In this document: positions 48,801-59,348 of the stretch, piece after piece
Layout: the number at the start of each line of letters is the position of its first letter
Position numbering within the stretch: position 1 is the stretch's first letter
Origin: Amoebophrya sp. A120
Taxonomy: Eukaryota; Sar; Dinophyceae; Syndiniales; Amoebophryaceae
Reading direction: 5' to 3'
Assembly: GCA_905178155.1 (NCBI GenBank)
Contig: CAJINV010000003.1
Span: 6,291,985 to 6,355,984 of the forward strand
Length of the DNA stretch: 64,000 nucleotides
Notes under the pieces: model-generated
The model's database searches: none
Told to the model about the DNA's origin: nothing
The model's input: the letters and a program-made list of their open reading frames with translations, nothing else
Translations under genes and position numbers: made by a program

Positions 48801-50951
48801 TTGAACGTCAGTGTGCCCTCAATGTGCACAAAGTCCTCGCCCGCCGTCGCCGTGCCATCCCGGGTGGCGTAGCGGATGCTCAACGTGCCCTCGGTGATGG
48901 TGCGCTTCACGGCCATGTTGATTTTTTGCCCGGATTCTAAAATGGCAAACGTCGTGCCCTCGAGAAACCTATCAAGTGTAAAAATGTCTGGGTCTGGAAG
49001 AATGCGCGACTTGTCATGCAGATTTTCCATGACCCATGAGGTCCGGAATGCAGGACCTAGCATGACAGATTCTGCGCGATCTCTCTCATGCCTATCCTGC
49101 ATGAGAAACTCCCTCCCGACTTGGTCAAAACTGGACGACTTTTGGCAATCATGCAACACAGATTTTTGCATGCTTCAGATTTCGCATGACAAGTTGCATT
49201 CTTCCAGACCCAGACATTTTTACATTTGATAAAACCCGACCTCCATCACGTTCTGCTTGCCCTTGCGCTCCTTTCCCTCCGGCGAAATGGTGTTCGAACC
49301 GACGGAGCCCATAATGCTGCTCACGCCGGGGATCCGAATTTTCTTCGAGCCGGTACCCCGCCGGGTGGCTTCCACACGCCGCGCGGCTCGGCTGTGGGAT
49401 TGGGTCTCGTAGGCCATAATCTGGGCCAGCTGCTCCTCGCTCAGCGGCGCGCCGCCGTGCTGCTTCTGAATCTTCGCCGTCAGCTCCGCGAGTTCCTCCT
49501 TGGTCAGATCGGAAGCTGAAATCACACTTGACGTGGTCGTCTTCTGGCAGAGAACACCGATATCCGCAAGGTAGGCTGTGAGGAGTCAGAGTATGAGAAC
49601 GTGGTGAACTATGCACATCATGCGCAGGTTTTTATATTATCGAGTCTATCAGTATCAACAGGACAAGGATGTTGATAAGTATGTTCGTTTAGGAGCAGTC
49701 CTTTGTGCTCAGACCTCGGCTTTGGCTTTCATAGGGACTTGCTTCGTCTGAGCCCGGACCTTGAAATAAAGCTATTGCTACTCAACATTTATTTTTATAT
49801 AGCCAAGAAACTTACACTAAAATTACACTATATCATATCAACTTCTATACCAATCAGGACTAAAACGGGGAAGTAAAGGAAGGAAATGACGCCCTCCGCC
49901 ACGGTGACAATGTCCTCCGTGGTCCACTGCAGGATGACGAGGAGCCAGATGTAGGCCCAGACGGAACAGATCGCAGTGATGGCGAAGACGCCCAGGTCCT
50001 TGATTTTTCTGATTTCGCCACTGGGAATGGCGATCACGCACACCGCGATGATTACCAACAGATTAAAGGCCGCGGACCCCACAATGGTAGAGGGCCCGAG
50101 CGCTCCGGAGTGAAAATCTTCGCTGAAAAGCTCAATGCAGGAAAGCAAGATTTCGGGTGCGGAACTCCCGAGGGCCATCAGGGTAAGATTTGCCACAGTG
50201 TCGTTCCACACTTTGATTGTTGTTGTTCGTCCGCTTGCTGGATCCCTGATCGTCTTCTTCACTGAGGTCACCTTTTCAATCGCGCCCTGTAAAGTCGTGA
50301 GACATTGAAAAATACTAAAACAGTTCTTGGCCTCCTCACTAGTCGCTACCTTAGTGGAAAATCAATCGAATCGTGGTGGAGCAGGAAAATGAATCGTGTA
50401 GTCGCTTCTCATGGACGAGTACAAGCAACTGAAAGTTCTTGAAATAGTCCAGGCCCATGTAGACATACAACATTGAATATCACGCACAGCCGTAGGAAAT
50501 ACAATGTAGTGCAAGCTTCTTAGACAAAAAACTATTATACCATAAAGACGTCGGCGATGATAGCAACGCCCAAGAAGCACCAGAGCGTGCCGATGAGGTA
50601 GAGGAATTGACGAAGTCCCTTTGGCCAGTCGACGTTTTCGTCATCGCCAAACAGGGGGAGGAGAAGGCCGGAGCCGCCGGCCTCGCAAATTTCTGGCTCT
50701 TTTACCTTCACCATGGTAACTGTAACCGTAGCGGTTGTCAACTGCCGCTGGACGTGCTCGTTCACGTGCGCGGAAAGTTCTTGGGCGTGCGCGACCACCT
50801 GCCGCGACACTTCCGCCATGTGTTCGGCGACATGCTGGGTCGTGAGGTGCAAAGCACCTTCGGCGGCGTACGAGGTGCTCGAGCTCGCGGCGCCCGTGCC
50901 CACCAGCAGCTGGGCTGGTGCTCCTGCTGCGTAAAAATTCTCTCCCGCCAT
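45887..50951 (-). CDS. NCX-type Na+/Ca2+ exchanger with two Calx-beta domains
   Basis: Plasma-membrane antiporter exporting Ca2+ against Na+. Ten exons: 50951-50541, 50286-49851, 49575-49232, 48964-48653, 48438-48243, 47907-47450, 47165-47134, 46866-46707, 46455-46302 and 46086-45887; 2703 nt, 900 residues. Alpha-1 repeat: [20 protein letters not shown], then [13 protein letters not shown]. Cytosolic loop: two Calx-beta domains with the acidic Ca2+-binding turns [12 protein letters not shown] and IIDDDLPG. Alpha-2 repeat: [15 protein letters not shown] and [21 protein letters not shown]-terminal GGELGGP and a last helix ending [10 protein letters not shown]. This is the animal NCX layout (SLC8), not the shorter CAX or NCKX type. 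Six introns are GT-AG; three are introners (48970, 47171 and 46872). The N-terminus has no obvious signal peptide and is rich in Ala, Val and His. Confidence 0.95.
46872..47133. mobile_element. Introner, family A
   Basis: 262 bp. TGCAAATATGTCTGGGTCTGG at the low end pairs with CCAGACCCAGACATTTTTACA at the high end. Outer ends TATGGAT and GGTA are degenerate TATC/GATA. Direct repeat AGCGC flanks it (46867-46871, 47134-47138). Removing the element plus one copy joins GCG-CT to G-CTC-GGG, giving [13 protein letters not shown], as expected in NCX. Confidence 0.9.
47171..47449. mobile_element. Introner, family C
   Basis: 279 bp. Plus-strand left end TATCCTGAGTAAAAACATCC, then CCACCCCATAG, pairs with ACTATGGGGTGGGGACGT and the right end ATGATA. 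Direct repeat CACGC flanks it (47166-47170, 47450-47454). Removal of the element plus one copy gives ATG-ATC-GGC-GTG-CTC-ACC, restoring the NCX helix [14 protein letters not shown]. Confidence 0.92.
48970..49231. mobile_element. Introner, family A
   Basis: 262 bp with ends TATCAAGTGTAAAAATGTCT and AGACATTTTTACATTTGATA, each followed inward by GGGTCTGGAAGAATGC or its complement. Direct repeat AAACC flanks it (48965-48969, 49232-49236). Removal of the element plus one copy joins GTC-GGG-TTT to CTC-GAG-GGC in frame, just before the first Calx-beta domain. Confidence 0.93.
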
Positions 50952-51923
50952 TGTTAGCAAGTACGCAGCGGAGAAAAAATAGCAAGTCTAATAAATCGTT
51001 CGGGGGTGAAAGTTAGTATGGTACAAGGAAGTGCCGTTCGCAATTTGAATTGAAAACGCGTTTTCCTACGCAAAATTTTCCTCAACCCTCGGAGTTGGTT
51101 TTCCACTGAACCGTAGTTCCTCACCGCACCAGAAGGGGAGGCTTTAATGTAAGAGTGTGCTGACGAGGACACCGCATGTTGGTTAAACTTCAAATGTAAA
51201 AAAACGTTAGATGGATGATAAATTGATGAAAGGAATGACCCAATTACAGCTCCTTGCAGTCGACTCGGGGGGAATCAGCCGCATACAAAAGCAAAGGGAC
51301 TGTGTCGAAAGTAGTTCAAAGTGATGCATCCAAACGATTCGCAAGACTGTAGAAGTTCCAGTGCCGACGTTTATCTTGGCGTGGTTCCTTCGGTTGTATC
51401 TACTTTGTACGAAGAGCACGAATGTCAAAAGCGGAGTACGAATTGTTCAATTGGACGAACCGACGCTTTTTCATGTGTGCTACAGCCGACGCTTTTTCAT
51501 CAATACGATAGTCCGTAGTACTTTACGATACTGTAATTTTACTTTCTCTTGACGAGCGGTGTCGCACGGTAGTGAAGATCTACTTACAGAAGACAACCGG
51601 AATGCACTTGTTGCACCAACCGACTTCTTACCAAATCTCTTTGTCGTAGTTCATTTGTGCTTTTCGCTTGATAGATTGTGTTCCGACAAAGTGGGACAGA
51701 GAATGTGAATTGATGAATGATGTTGTGCTATTAACCTCTACTTGTAGTTTGTTTGCAAGACGGCCTTTGGAGGCTGAAGCGATGCAGCGCCACAAACAGC
51801 TTGTCGTGTGGGCAATGCGAACTGTAGTCCTACGTGTGCTTCCAGGTAGGTAGGTAGGTTTACTCAACTACGGAGTTATAACATACATCGTGTAGTGCTC
51901 TTGTAGCCCAAAATGAGACATTT
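50952..51923. other. Intergenic
   Basis: About 1 kb upstream of the exchanger gene. A short GTAGGTAGGTAGG microsatellite-like run lies near 51845-51859. Frames are short and unremarkable. Confidence 0.5.
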
Positions 51924-53266
51924 TCACAGTTTCGAAGTTAGCACAGGTGGATCGACATCCCTATGTTTGCCGCTTGGCGGTGGTGGGGTATGCATCAACT
52001 GTTCTACGAAAGAATGCACGAGCTTCTTGTATTCCGCTGGCGAGCTCGGCAAAATACAGCAGTGCGGTGCCGAGGAAAAAACGACCGCGGTCACCGGATT
52101 CACCGTACTGGGTACGCGCCCGGTTTCCACGTCATACAACCGAGAAGCGACGTACTTAACCCGTTCCCGCATGCAGGCGCGGATGAACCACGGCTCACAC
52201 AACGTGTCCGCCTCGGAGAACACAAACTGCATGTTGCTCTGCGCGTTGCACAGCCGCGCGACGCCCCGCAGGAAGACTTTGTTGGTCGCCGACAAGTTCT
52301 TGCACTTGGTCTCGTTCGATGCTAAGGGCGTGGCGCTTTTGATGGTGATTTTTTCCTTGCTATCCGTGGTCTCCGCCATCACACTCTGCAGCCACTGTGG
52401 CAACCCGAAGGACATCACCCGCGCGAACACGCTCCACCGGAGCTCTCCCGGGGCACAGTCCATCCACACGGCCCTGGGAGCGGTTACCACCTTCAGTTCG
52501 TGCACCAGGGTGAGCATCAGGAACGTCCCGTTGTTGGAGAAGCAAAAGAACGCGCCCCGCGTCGGGTCCCGTGCATCTTCTATTACATTGGCCCCGTCGT
52601 CGTGGTCGGGAGAGGTCGTGGGTGGTGATGTTGAAAGCTCTCGCCGCACCACTTGAATCAGCTCCGTCGCGAACCGCCGCCGAAACCATGGCACCAGTAG
52701 CTCCTTCCCCCCGCATGACGTCAATTGAAAGGAAAAACCCCCCCTACCCATATCAAAACGAAGCTTCTGATTTTGGATTTGCGTACACAAATCAGATTTG
52801 TCTTGCTGGAGAGGACTGCAGGCCTATACTATGCCTGCGTAGGGAGGTTTTGGGCTAGGCGCTCAGCATGACAGGCGACTTGTCTTTAGGGCCAACAGAA
52901 TCACAAACCGCCTGTAAAATGCGGCGGAGCCTGTGGGGTTGCGTCCTTGCAAGACAGAGACGATTTGTGGTCACAAATCAGCATTGCAAATTTTCTAAGA
53001 TGTATCTTTTCGACATGGGGAGGGAAGATTTTTCCTTTTGATAACGTCTGTATCACGTTTACGGACTCCGGAAACAGCTCGGAGTACTTCGCGACCACGT
53101 CCGGCGTCGAAAATGCCCAGCCGAATACCCAAATCGTGTGCAAATGCTGCTTTTGCGTACTCGTTTTTTTACGCTCCCGAATATACACTGTCGGACCGCT
53201 TTTGGTTTTAACGGCCCGGAATCTCGAGAGAGGGGACCCAACATCTTCGGGATGCGCAGGGGGCAT
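51924..53266 (-). CDS. TMEM53/DUF829-like alpha/beta-hydrolase-fold protein
   Basis: Two exons, 53266-53044 and 52717-51924, joined by removal of an introner plus one 5-bp target copy; 1017 nt, 338 residues. After a basic N-terminus, HTIWVFGWAFSTPDVVAKYSELF matches the TMEM53 start (GWA...YS..Y). FCFSNNGTFLMLTLVHEL fits the family's FSNGG block where a hydrolase nucleophile elbow would be, with Ser retained. WMDCAPG corresponds to FDSAPG and AVVFSSAPHCCILPSSPAEY to the YSS.D..V block, in which the acidic residue is not evident here. In animals TMEM53 sits at the nuclear envelope; catalytic activity is unproven for the family. The call is by remembered consensus, so moderate. Confidence 0.72.
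52723..53043. mobile_element. Introner, family B, intact copy
   Basis: 321 bp. Plus-strand left end AATTGAAAGGAAAAACCCCC pairs with the right end GATTTTTCCTTTTGATA. Inner sequence includes CACAAATCAGATTTGTCTTG and GCAAGACAGAGACGATTTGT, a second, inner inverted pair. Direct repeat ACGTC flanks it (52718-52722, 53044-53048). Removal of the element plus one copy joins CAG-ACG to TCA-TGC in frame. Confidence 0.93.
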
Positions 53267-54482
53267 GATGAGGAGTGTGAGTGTTGTTATCAGAGTATAA
53301 TCGTCGAGAGGGTTTTAAGTCTTTCGTGCCGGGTATAGTACAAATGCGAATGGATTACGTGTACCTGCCGACCGGGGAACTCAAGAGCAAGACTTCTATA
53401 TCCAGTGAATATAATCGAACTGCTGCAGGCAAGGAAGTCATAACATGCCTCCGGACACCGAAGCGAAAGCGCGTCAGATTCTCATTGGTTCATCTCCTGG
53501 CAAACAAGTTTACGTCGTTGCAACTGATGACGGTAAACATGTGCAAGCCATATTTTACCGAGTTGGCACACACCAAAATGACCGATGGCAGAAGTGGATT
53601 AAGAAGTTCAAACCGATCCGTTTCTTTCTCTTCCATTCCCGCACGAATTTTATACACAAGCAACGGAAAAATTTCTACCGAAGCAGAGCAGTATCGACAG
53701 ATGAAAAGCTGCAACCAGGACCTGCAACACGGAGAACAAGACCGCCTGCGTCCCAAAGCACCACACTTTGCGTTTTGGCGTAGCCGCGTTGTATCAATCT
53801 TTCGCTAATATGAGCCTGGGTTCAAAGAAAATGAAAATGAGCGTACGGATTAGTCGGGTGCCTCTCCGCATCCACTTTCTTTTTCTCTTCAACACCGTGA
53901 ATATGCCAGGAGTCCTGATCATGCCAAAGACTGTCATGAAAACGCTTCGATATTCGTGGTATCCGTATCCAAATGACTTCTTGCACATAATGTAGCTTTC
54001 TGTGTCTTCTGCTGGGGTAAAAATCATCGCTCGGTATCAATTGAAAAAATGAAGTTGTAATTGTGCCTTCGTGCATCCTGCCGTGGTTTGTCTCGGTAAC
54101 TATGAATGGTCAAAAGGTCAAGAGGTGCGCGAAAGATCTACTTTGTGTATAGGTCACGCAATAAATGCTTCGTTCGAAGTGCTTATATTCTCTTTTTGCT
54201 TGCCGAAATGAATTGTTTGTCGCTACTAGCATTATTTTGCTTCAACACGCACGGATTTTTTCCCTCCTTCTTGGTGCGGCAAAACTGAAATGCCTATCAA
54301 ACAGCCGGCGCATCATTCAGAATTGCGTTGTCGATGATTCACGTAGCCCCGTTGAGCCCACAAATGGGTACTACGTAGAAGTCAAATCGACGTCAGGTGT
54401 CGCTTCTCCGGGCCCCCGAATCACATTTTACCGCTACGAGAAGGACCTTTCGCGTACTACACGAATTTCGACTAAGTACACA
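53267..54482. other. Intergenic with an unproven plus-strand frame
   Basis: About 1.2 kb. A plus-strand ATG at 53445 starts MPPDTEAKARQILIGSSPGK and reads coding-like for about 30 residues up to a GT at 53533, and the same strand stays open in overlapping frames to about 53800. No downstream exon could be confirmed and no family was recognised, so no gene is called. Confidence 0.4.
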
Positions 54483-57400
54483 TTATTTCTTGTTCTGCTG
54501 CACTTTCCGAACCGCTTCCGCCAGATCGTGCAGCATGGTCTTGGTTTCCTCCAGGTCCACGCATTCATCCGTCACACTTTTGCCGTACTCGAAGGGACAG
54601 GCGTTCACTTTTTGGTTTCCGGCCACCAGGTTGCTCTCGATCATGACGCCCAGAATTTGGTAAGCAGGAGTAGAATTTTTCTGTTCATCAGCGCTAGAAG
54701 TACAACCCGCACTGGCGGACTCCGCCAGTTGTTCGCAGATGTTCTTCAACACTTTGGACTGGTTCTTGTAGTTCTTGTTGCTGTTGCCGTGCGATGCGTC
54801 GATGACAACCTTCTTCGGCAGCAGATCCGACGCCTTTTTGCTGAGCGTGATCACCTCCTCCACGAACTTCTTCTCGTAGTTTGGGCCGGTGGCCTTGCCC
54901 CCGCGCAGAACCACGTGCGCATCCGGGTTGCCAGGCGTCCGGATGATGCTGTACTTGGTCGGGCTGTTGCAGCTGTCGTCTTCGGAGGTGGAACCGGAGG
55001 TGGTATTATTGTTGTTATTCCCCGTCCTCGAGTGGGACAACGGCTGCTGCTGCGACAAGAACTTCTCGGTCTGCAACTGGGAAATCGCGGACAGGCCGAC
55101 CAGCTGGTAGTCCTTGCGTCCCGCCACCACCGCATCCACGGCCACCTGCACATCCCCGCTGGTGCCGTTCTTGAAGCCCATGGGACAGGGCAAATTTGAC
55201 ACCATCTCCCGGTGGATCTGCGACTCCGTGGTGCGCGCCCCGATGGCGCCCCAGGAGATCAGGTCGCACAGGTAGGGCGCCACCGTCGGGTCCAGGAACT
55301 CCGTCGCGCACGGCAGCTTGTACTTCGAGGCGATGTCGGCGAGCAGCTGGCGGCTCTGGCGCAGCCCCTTGGCGATGTCACAGCTGTTGTCCAGGTCGGG
55401 GTCATTCAAAAACCCCTTCCAACCGACCGTCGACCTTGGCTTCTCAAAGTACACCCGCATGATCAGCAGCAGTTCATTTTGGTACTTCAGCTGCTGCTGC
55501 GACAAAAACTGCGCGTACTCGTGCGCCACCTGTAAATCGTGGATGCTGCAGGGCCCGACGATGACGACGAGCCGCGGGTCGTTCACGTCGTGGAGAATAG
55601 CGCGGCACTGGGTCCGCGCGGCCTCGATCACGTTCTGCTTCACGTCCGCCGACACCCGGATCAGGTTGCACATCTCCAGCGGAGACGGCAACGTGCTGCT
55701 CGCCGCGACCCTTTTCTTCTTCTCTCCCGCAGGAACTACCGGCTGCCCGTCCTCCACCCGCGTTTTCTTGCTGGCGGCCTGCAGCTCCTCCGCCTTGTCC
55801 GAGCGGCCGCGTTTGTGCGACAGCGTTTCGACGTCCGACTTGTCGACGCCCGCCAGCAGGTTGATCGTGTTGTTGGAGGAGGAAGCCGTTGTCCCCGTCG
55901 TGCAGGACAAGAGCGGTTTCGGAACAGTAGTACAACCACCAGCACTGCCCGCCGCTCCGCCAAGCACGGCGCCCAGCACCAGACCGGGCTGCTGCGAGAA
56001 GATGTGCTGCTGGGCCGTATCAAATGTAAAAGTGTCTGGGTCTGGAAGAGTCATGCTGTTTCTGCATGACAAAGAAGGTCTGACATGGAAGCTCTAGCAT
56101 CACAGGTTTCGAGAAGCTTCCGCAATGCCGAACCCGCATGACAAATCCCCCATTTTGGTGACAGAAAGTGGGCAGCTTTTGCTACCTATGCATGAGAGAT
56201 TTTTGTGTGTTCTGAAATGCGCATCACAGGTTACATCCTTCCAGACCCAGACATTTTTGCATTTGATAGGCCGCGAGCGCGTGCAACGCCTGCGCGAGCA
56301 TGCGGTCGTACCGCAGCACCGCGTATCAAATGCGAAAATGTCTGGGTCTGGAAGAATACAAACTTGTGATGCGCATCTCCGAACACAGAAAAATCTCTCA
56401 TGTATAGGAAGCAAAAGTTGCCCACTTTCTCTCACCAAAATGGGGGATTTGTCATGCGGATTCGGCATTGCGGAAGCTTCTCGAAACCTGTGATGCTAAA
56501 GCTTCCATGCCAGACCTTTTGTGTCATGCAAAAACAGCATCACTCTTCCAGACCCAGACATTTTTACAATCCACACCGCGTCCGCCTCGATCTTGCCCTT
56601 GCTGTCGTCGGTGGCCACCTCGTACTCGTCGCTGCGGACGCCGCACACCTCCGCCACACCCTGGTCCAGCACGCGCGCAATCGCGTCTGCCGAGGTGCAC
56701 AAAAGCACCGGCACGGCGCGCGCGATCTTCCCGCACAACTCGGCGTCCAGCCCCTGCAGTTTCGCGCGGTGCACCGGCAGCTGCTGGTCCGCCTCGACGT
56801 CCCCGTCCGCGAGCAAGGCTTTGTCAGCCAGGTCCTCCCCGCGCTGCCACCGCTCGAACAAAAACTCCTGCAGCAACTTGGCGGCGTCCATCTGCACCTG
56901 CTGCACCACCATGTAGGCCGCCGGCACCAGGTTGATCTCCTGCGCCAGCACCTCGATTTTGCTCAGGTTGGCCACCTCCACCTCCGGCACGTAGCAAGAC
57001 TTGGTGGTCACAACCGTCGTGGCCTTGTTGGTTATTTTGCTCTGCACGAACTTGCACCGCGCAATCAGCTTGACAATGCGCAGGCGTTCGATGATCAGGT
57101 CGCAGACCACCTGGACCGCGGGGTCCACATTCGTGTCGCCCACCACACTTCCGATCGCGCTTCCGTTGCGCGAAAGCTTGCCGCTGACGTTGCTCGTCAG
57201 GCGGGGAATGCTGCTATCTTCCATTTGCGCGTCCTGGTCTTCATCGCCGGAAGCCCCCGGCTGTTCGTGCGACGTTGGGCCAAGCAACTTAGCCTGCGCA
57301 CACAGTTCCAGCTCCGCTTTCAAAATTTGCTTGCCCTCGGCGGACTGGTGGGCGGGAAACCCGGAGGAGCACTTTTGCGACGCCAAGGCGGCGCTCGCCA

Positions 57401-58175
57401 TCTCCTGGATCAAACGACTCGTCAGCAGAATCTCGTCCTTCCCGAGCTTCTTTTTACCCTTCTTCTTCACGAGCAGAAAGCGGACGGCGTTCTCCTTCCC
57501 AAAACCCTTCTCCGCACAACTCGCCTCCCCAACTACATTTTCTTCCGCCCGGGCGGAGTGCGCCTTGTGGCAGTCGTGCTGGAGGACTTTCAACCCGTAA
57601 ATCTCGGCAGCACGAGTGCCGGCAATCGCCCCCGCGGTGGCGTCGTGCTCCTCGGAGATCCGCATGGCCGCTGCGGCGGTCGTCCAGGTGGCTTCCTGGA
57701 GCACGGGTTTCGCCCGCTTCGCACCAACATCTTCAGCCCCCTCGCCGCTCAGGGACTCCAGAAAGTCGCGGCAGTGCTCCAGCGCGTGGGCGTGCGACCG
57801 GATGATGCGGAGCTCCTTGGCGCTCGTGTTGCCCTCCTTGAAGAAATCCGGATGGACAAGCAAGTGGTGCTGCACCGGAAGCACCAGCGACACGGGAATC
57901 AGGACCAGCTTGTCGCAGTGCACCCGGACCACGGCTTCGCAGTTCTTGTGGGCGCCACCGCGGGTGGAGGCGATGGGAATCAGGGCGTAGTCGATGCTGC
58001 CCGTGCGCCCGCTGCCCCGCAGCAGCTTCTCAAACAAGTCGGCGTAGCCTGCGGGCGCGGACTCCGGCACCACGGCATCCTCAAACAGCTCCAGAATTGC
58101 GTCCTCCGTCGCCGAGCCCGGACAGCCCATGTAGCCCACGCGCACCTGCGCGCCGGAAGGGATCACAGCGTCCAT
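54483..58175 (-). CDS. Fusion: prephenate dehydratase-like, chorismate mutase-like, DAHP synthase (class I)
   Basis: Three exons, 58175-56574, 56316-56269 and 56012-54483; 3180 nt, 1059 residues, reading through two introners. Residues about 8-270 resemble prephenate dehydratase: VGYMGCPGSATEDAILELF, YALIPIASTRGGAHKN, VLPVQHHLLVHP, EIYGLKVLQHD and NAVRFLLV. The usual catalytic Thr of the TRF motif is Val here and ENS.xG is altered, so activity is doubtful. Residues about 360-460 resemble an AroQ chorismate mutase (VCDLIIERLRIVKLIARCKF, QVQMDAAKLLQEF). Residues about 690-1059 are a clear class I DAHP synthase: VIVGPCSIHD, RVYFEKPRSTVGWKGFLNDP, GARTTESQIHREM, GFKNGTSG, VVIDASHGNSNKNYKNQ, GVMIESNLVAGNQ, GKSVTDECVDLEET. 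The fusion would couple the first step of the shikimate pathway with the phenylalanine branch. DAHP synthase is certain; the other two domain calls are by consensus memory. Confidence 0.85.
56018..56268. mobile_element. Introner, family A
   Basis: 251 bp, ends TATCAAATGTAAAAGTGTCT and AGACATTTTTGCATTTGATA, direct repeat GGCCG on both sides (56013-56017, 56269-56273). Removal of the element plus one copy joins GCG-GCC to CAG-CAG in frame. The body is the reverse complement of the neighbouring element at 56324-56573. Confidence 0.93.
56324..56573. mobile_element. Introner, family A, inverted relative to neighbour
   Basis: 250 bp. Left end TATCAAATGCGAAAATGTCT; right end AGACATTTTTACAATCCA, degenerate. 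Direct repeat CACCGCG (7 bp) flanks it (56317-56323, 56574-56580). Removal of the element plus one copy joins GCG-GTG to CTG-CGG in frame. Internal landmarks such as ATGGGGGATTTGTCATGCGG appear in opposite orientation in the copy at 56018-56268. Confidence 0.92.
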
Positions 58176-59348
58176 GTTGGAAGTAAGAGGAACAAGCGAG
58201 AGAGAAATTTCTGTCTTGTTATCCGGGAGGGAGGAAAAGTGCGAAGACGAACCCTTCTTTTGTTTTTGTATCTACTTCCTTGCGGTTTACTGAGCTCAGT
58301 GCTTCTTCACCAGCTCTGTTCTTGATAGCTTCATCCAAAACCTATGTTGTTCAGTTTTATCTTTTTTCGTTGGCTGTCGCTACTGAGAACTTATGAAGCA
58401 TTGCGTACGCGAAAAATGAGTTATTTGTGTGCAGAAAACCGACAAAGTGTGCAGCAAACAAAAAGTAGGGACACATCTCTTCCGAGCCACTTCTTTGCGA
58501 CCGAGTCTCATTCGGAAGGGAGGAGGAGGAAAGGAGGGAAGTGCAATTCTCTGTAGGAGCGGATCTGTCTCTGAAGAAATTTTTCAATCGTGGATCTAGT
58601 CTGTATTGCATTCTTATTCGTGTGCTACGGGATGCAAGAAAGGAACAAAAAACACCCACCAGTGAAACAAAACAGACTGCACAGTGATGCATGCAACTCG
58701 AAGGAAAGGTTCGCGAGATGTGAAAAAAACAGCGTGAATGGGCCTCGGAGTTGGTGAGGCACGGTTTTGGCTGCGTCTGAACATGAGCGTAGACCTACAT
58801 CTGAAGGACATCACTCTCGTTGTTTGTTTGCCATGTGGTTTTGCATGATTTAGTTTTACGTGACCGCTTTAGCACGTAGTGGCACTCGCTTGCTTGTGGC
58901 ACTGCGCGCAAGTCTTTTTTCAGTACGCAGTGCACACGGGCGCTTGACCGTGTGTTGCAATCGAGCCGAAAAGCCCGCAAAGATTCTTCTCCGTAGTTGT
59001 CCCTTTTCGGCTTTGCTGCAACACAACTACCTAAAAAAAGTAGTAGATGTGATACAATTACAACAAAAACAAGCGAAAATAACACAAGTAGTATAGATAC
59101 TTTTCTTGTTGTTTTTACTGGCAGATTGAATATTCACATGCACTGAGTCACAGCAGCTTGACGCGCTAGATTCCCCGAGTCATATCAATCAACGCTCTTT
59201 CGGGCCTGTCTGAGATTGCCACACATCAGCAGGTCAATCACACTGACTAGGAATGCCAATCACGCTAGGTCGCCAAAAAAGCAGAAGAGTAGCAAATAGA
59301 TACTATCGCCGGGCCCGGACAAATCGGAGAGCGAGAGCTGCAGGACTG
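58176..59348. other. Intergenic
   Basis: About 1.2 kb upstream of the fusion gene. Frames on both strands are short, overlap and lack motifs. No RNA gene or introner-type repeat seen. Confidence 0.5.

Noticed and set aside
53281-53808. Plus-strand 175-residue frame and the overlapping frame from 53445
   Set aside because: Two overlapping plus-strand frames with mixed composition; only about 30 residues look coding and no second exon could be supported.
56231-56570. Short frames reading MSGSGR and similar within introns of several genes
   Set aside because: These are translations of the family-A inverted repeat, not exons.
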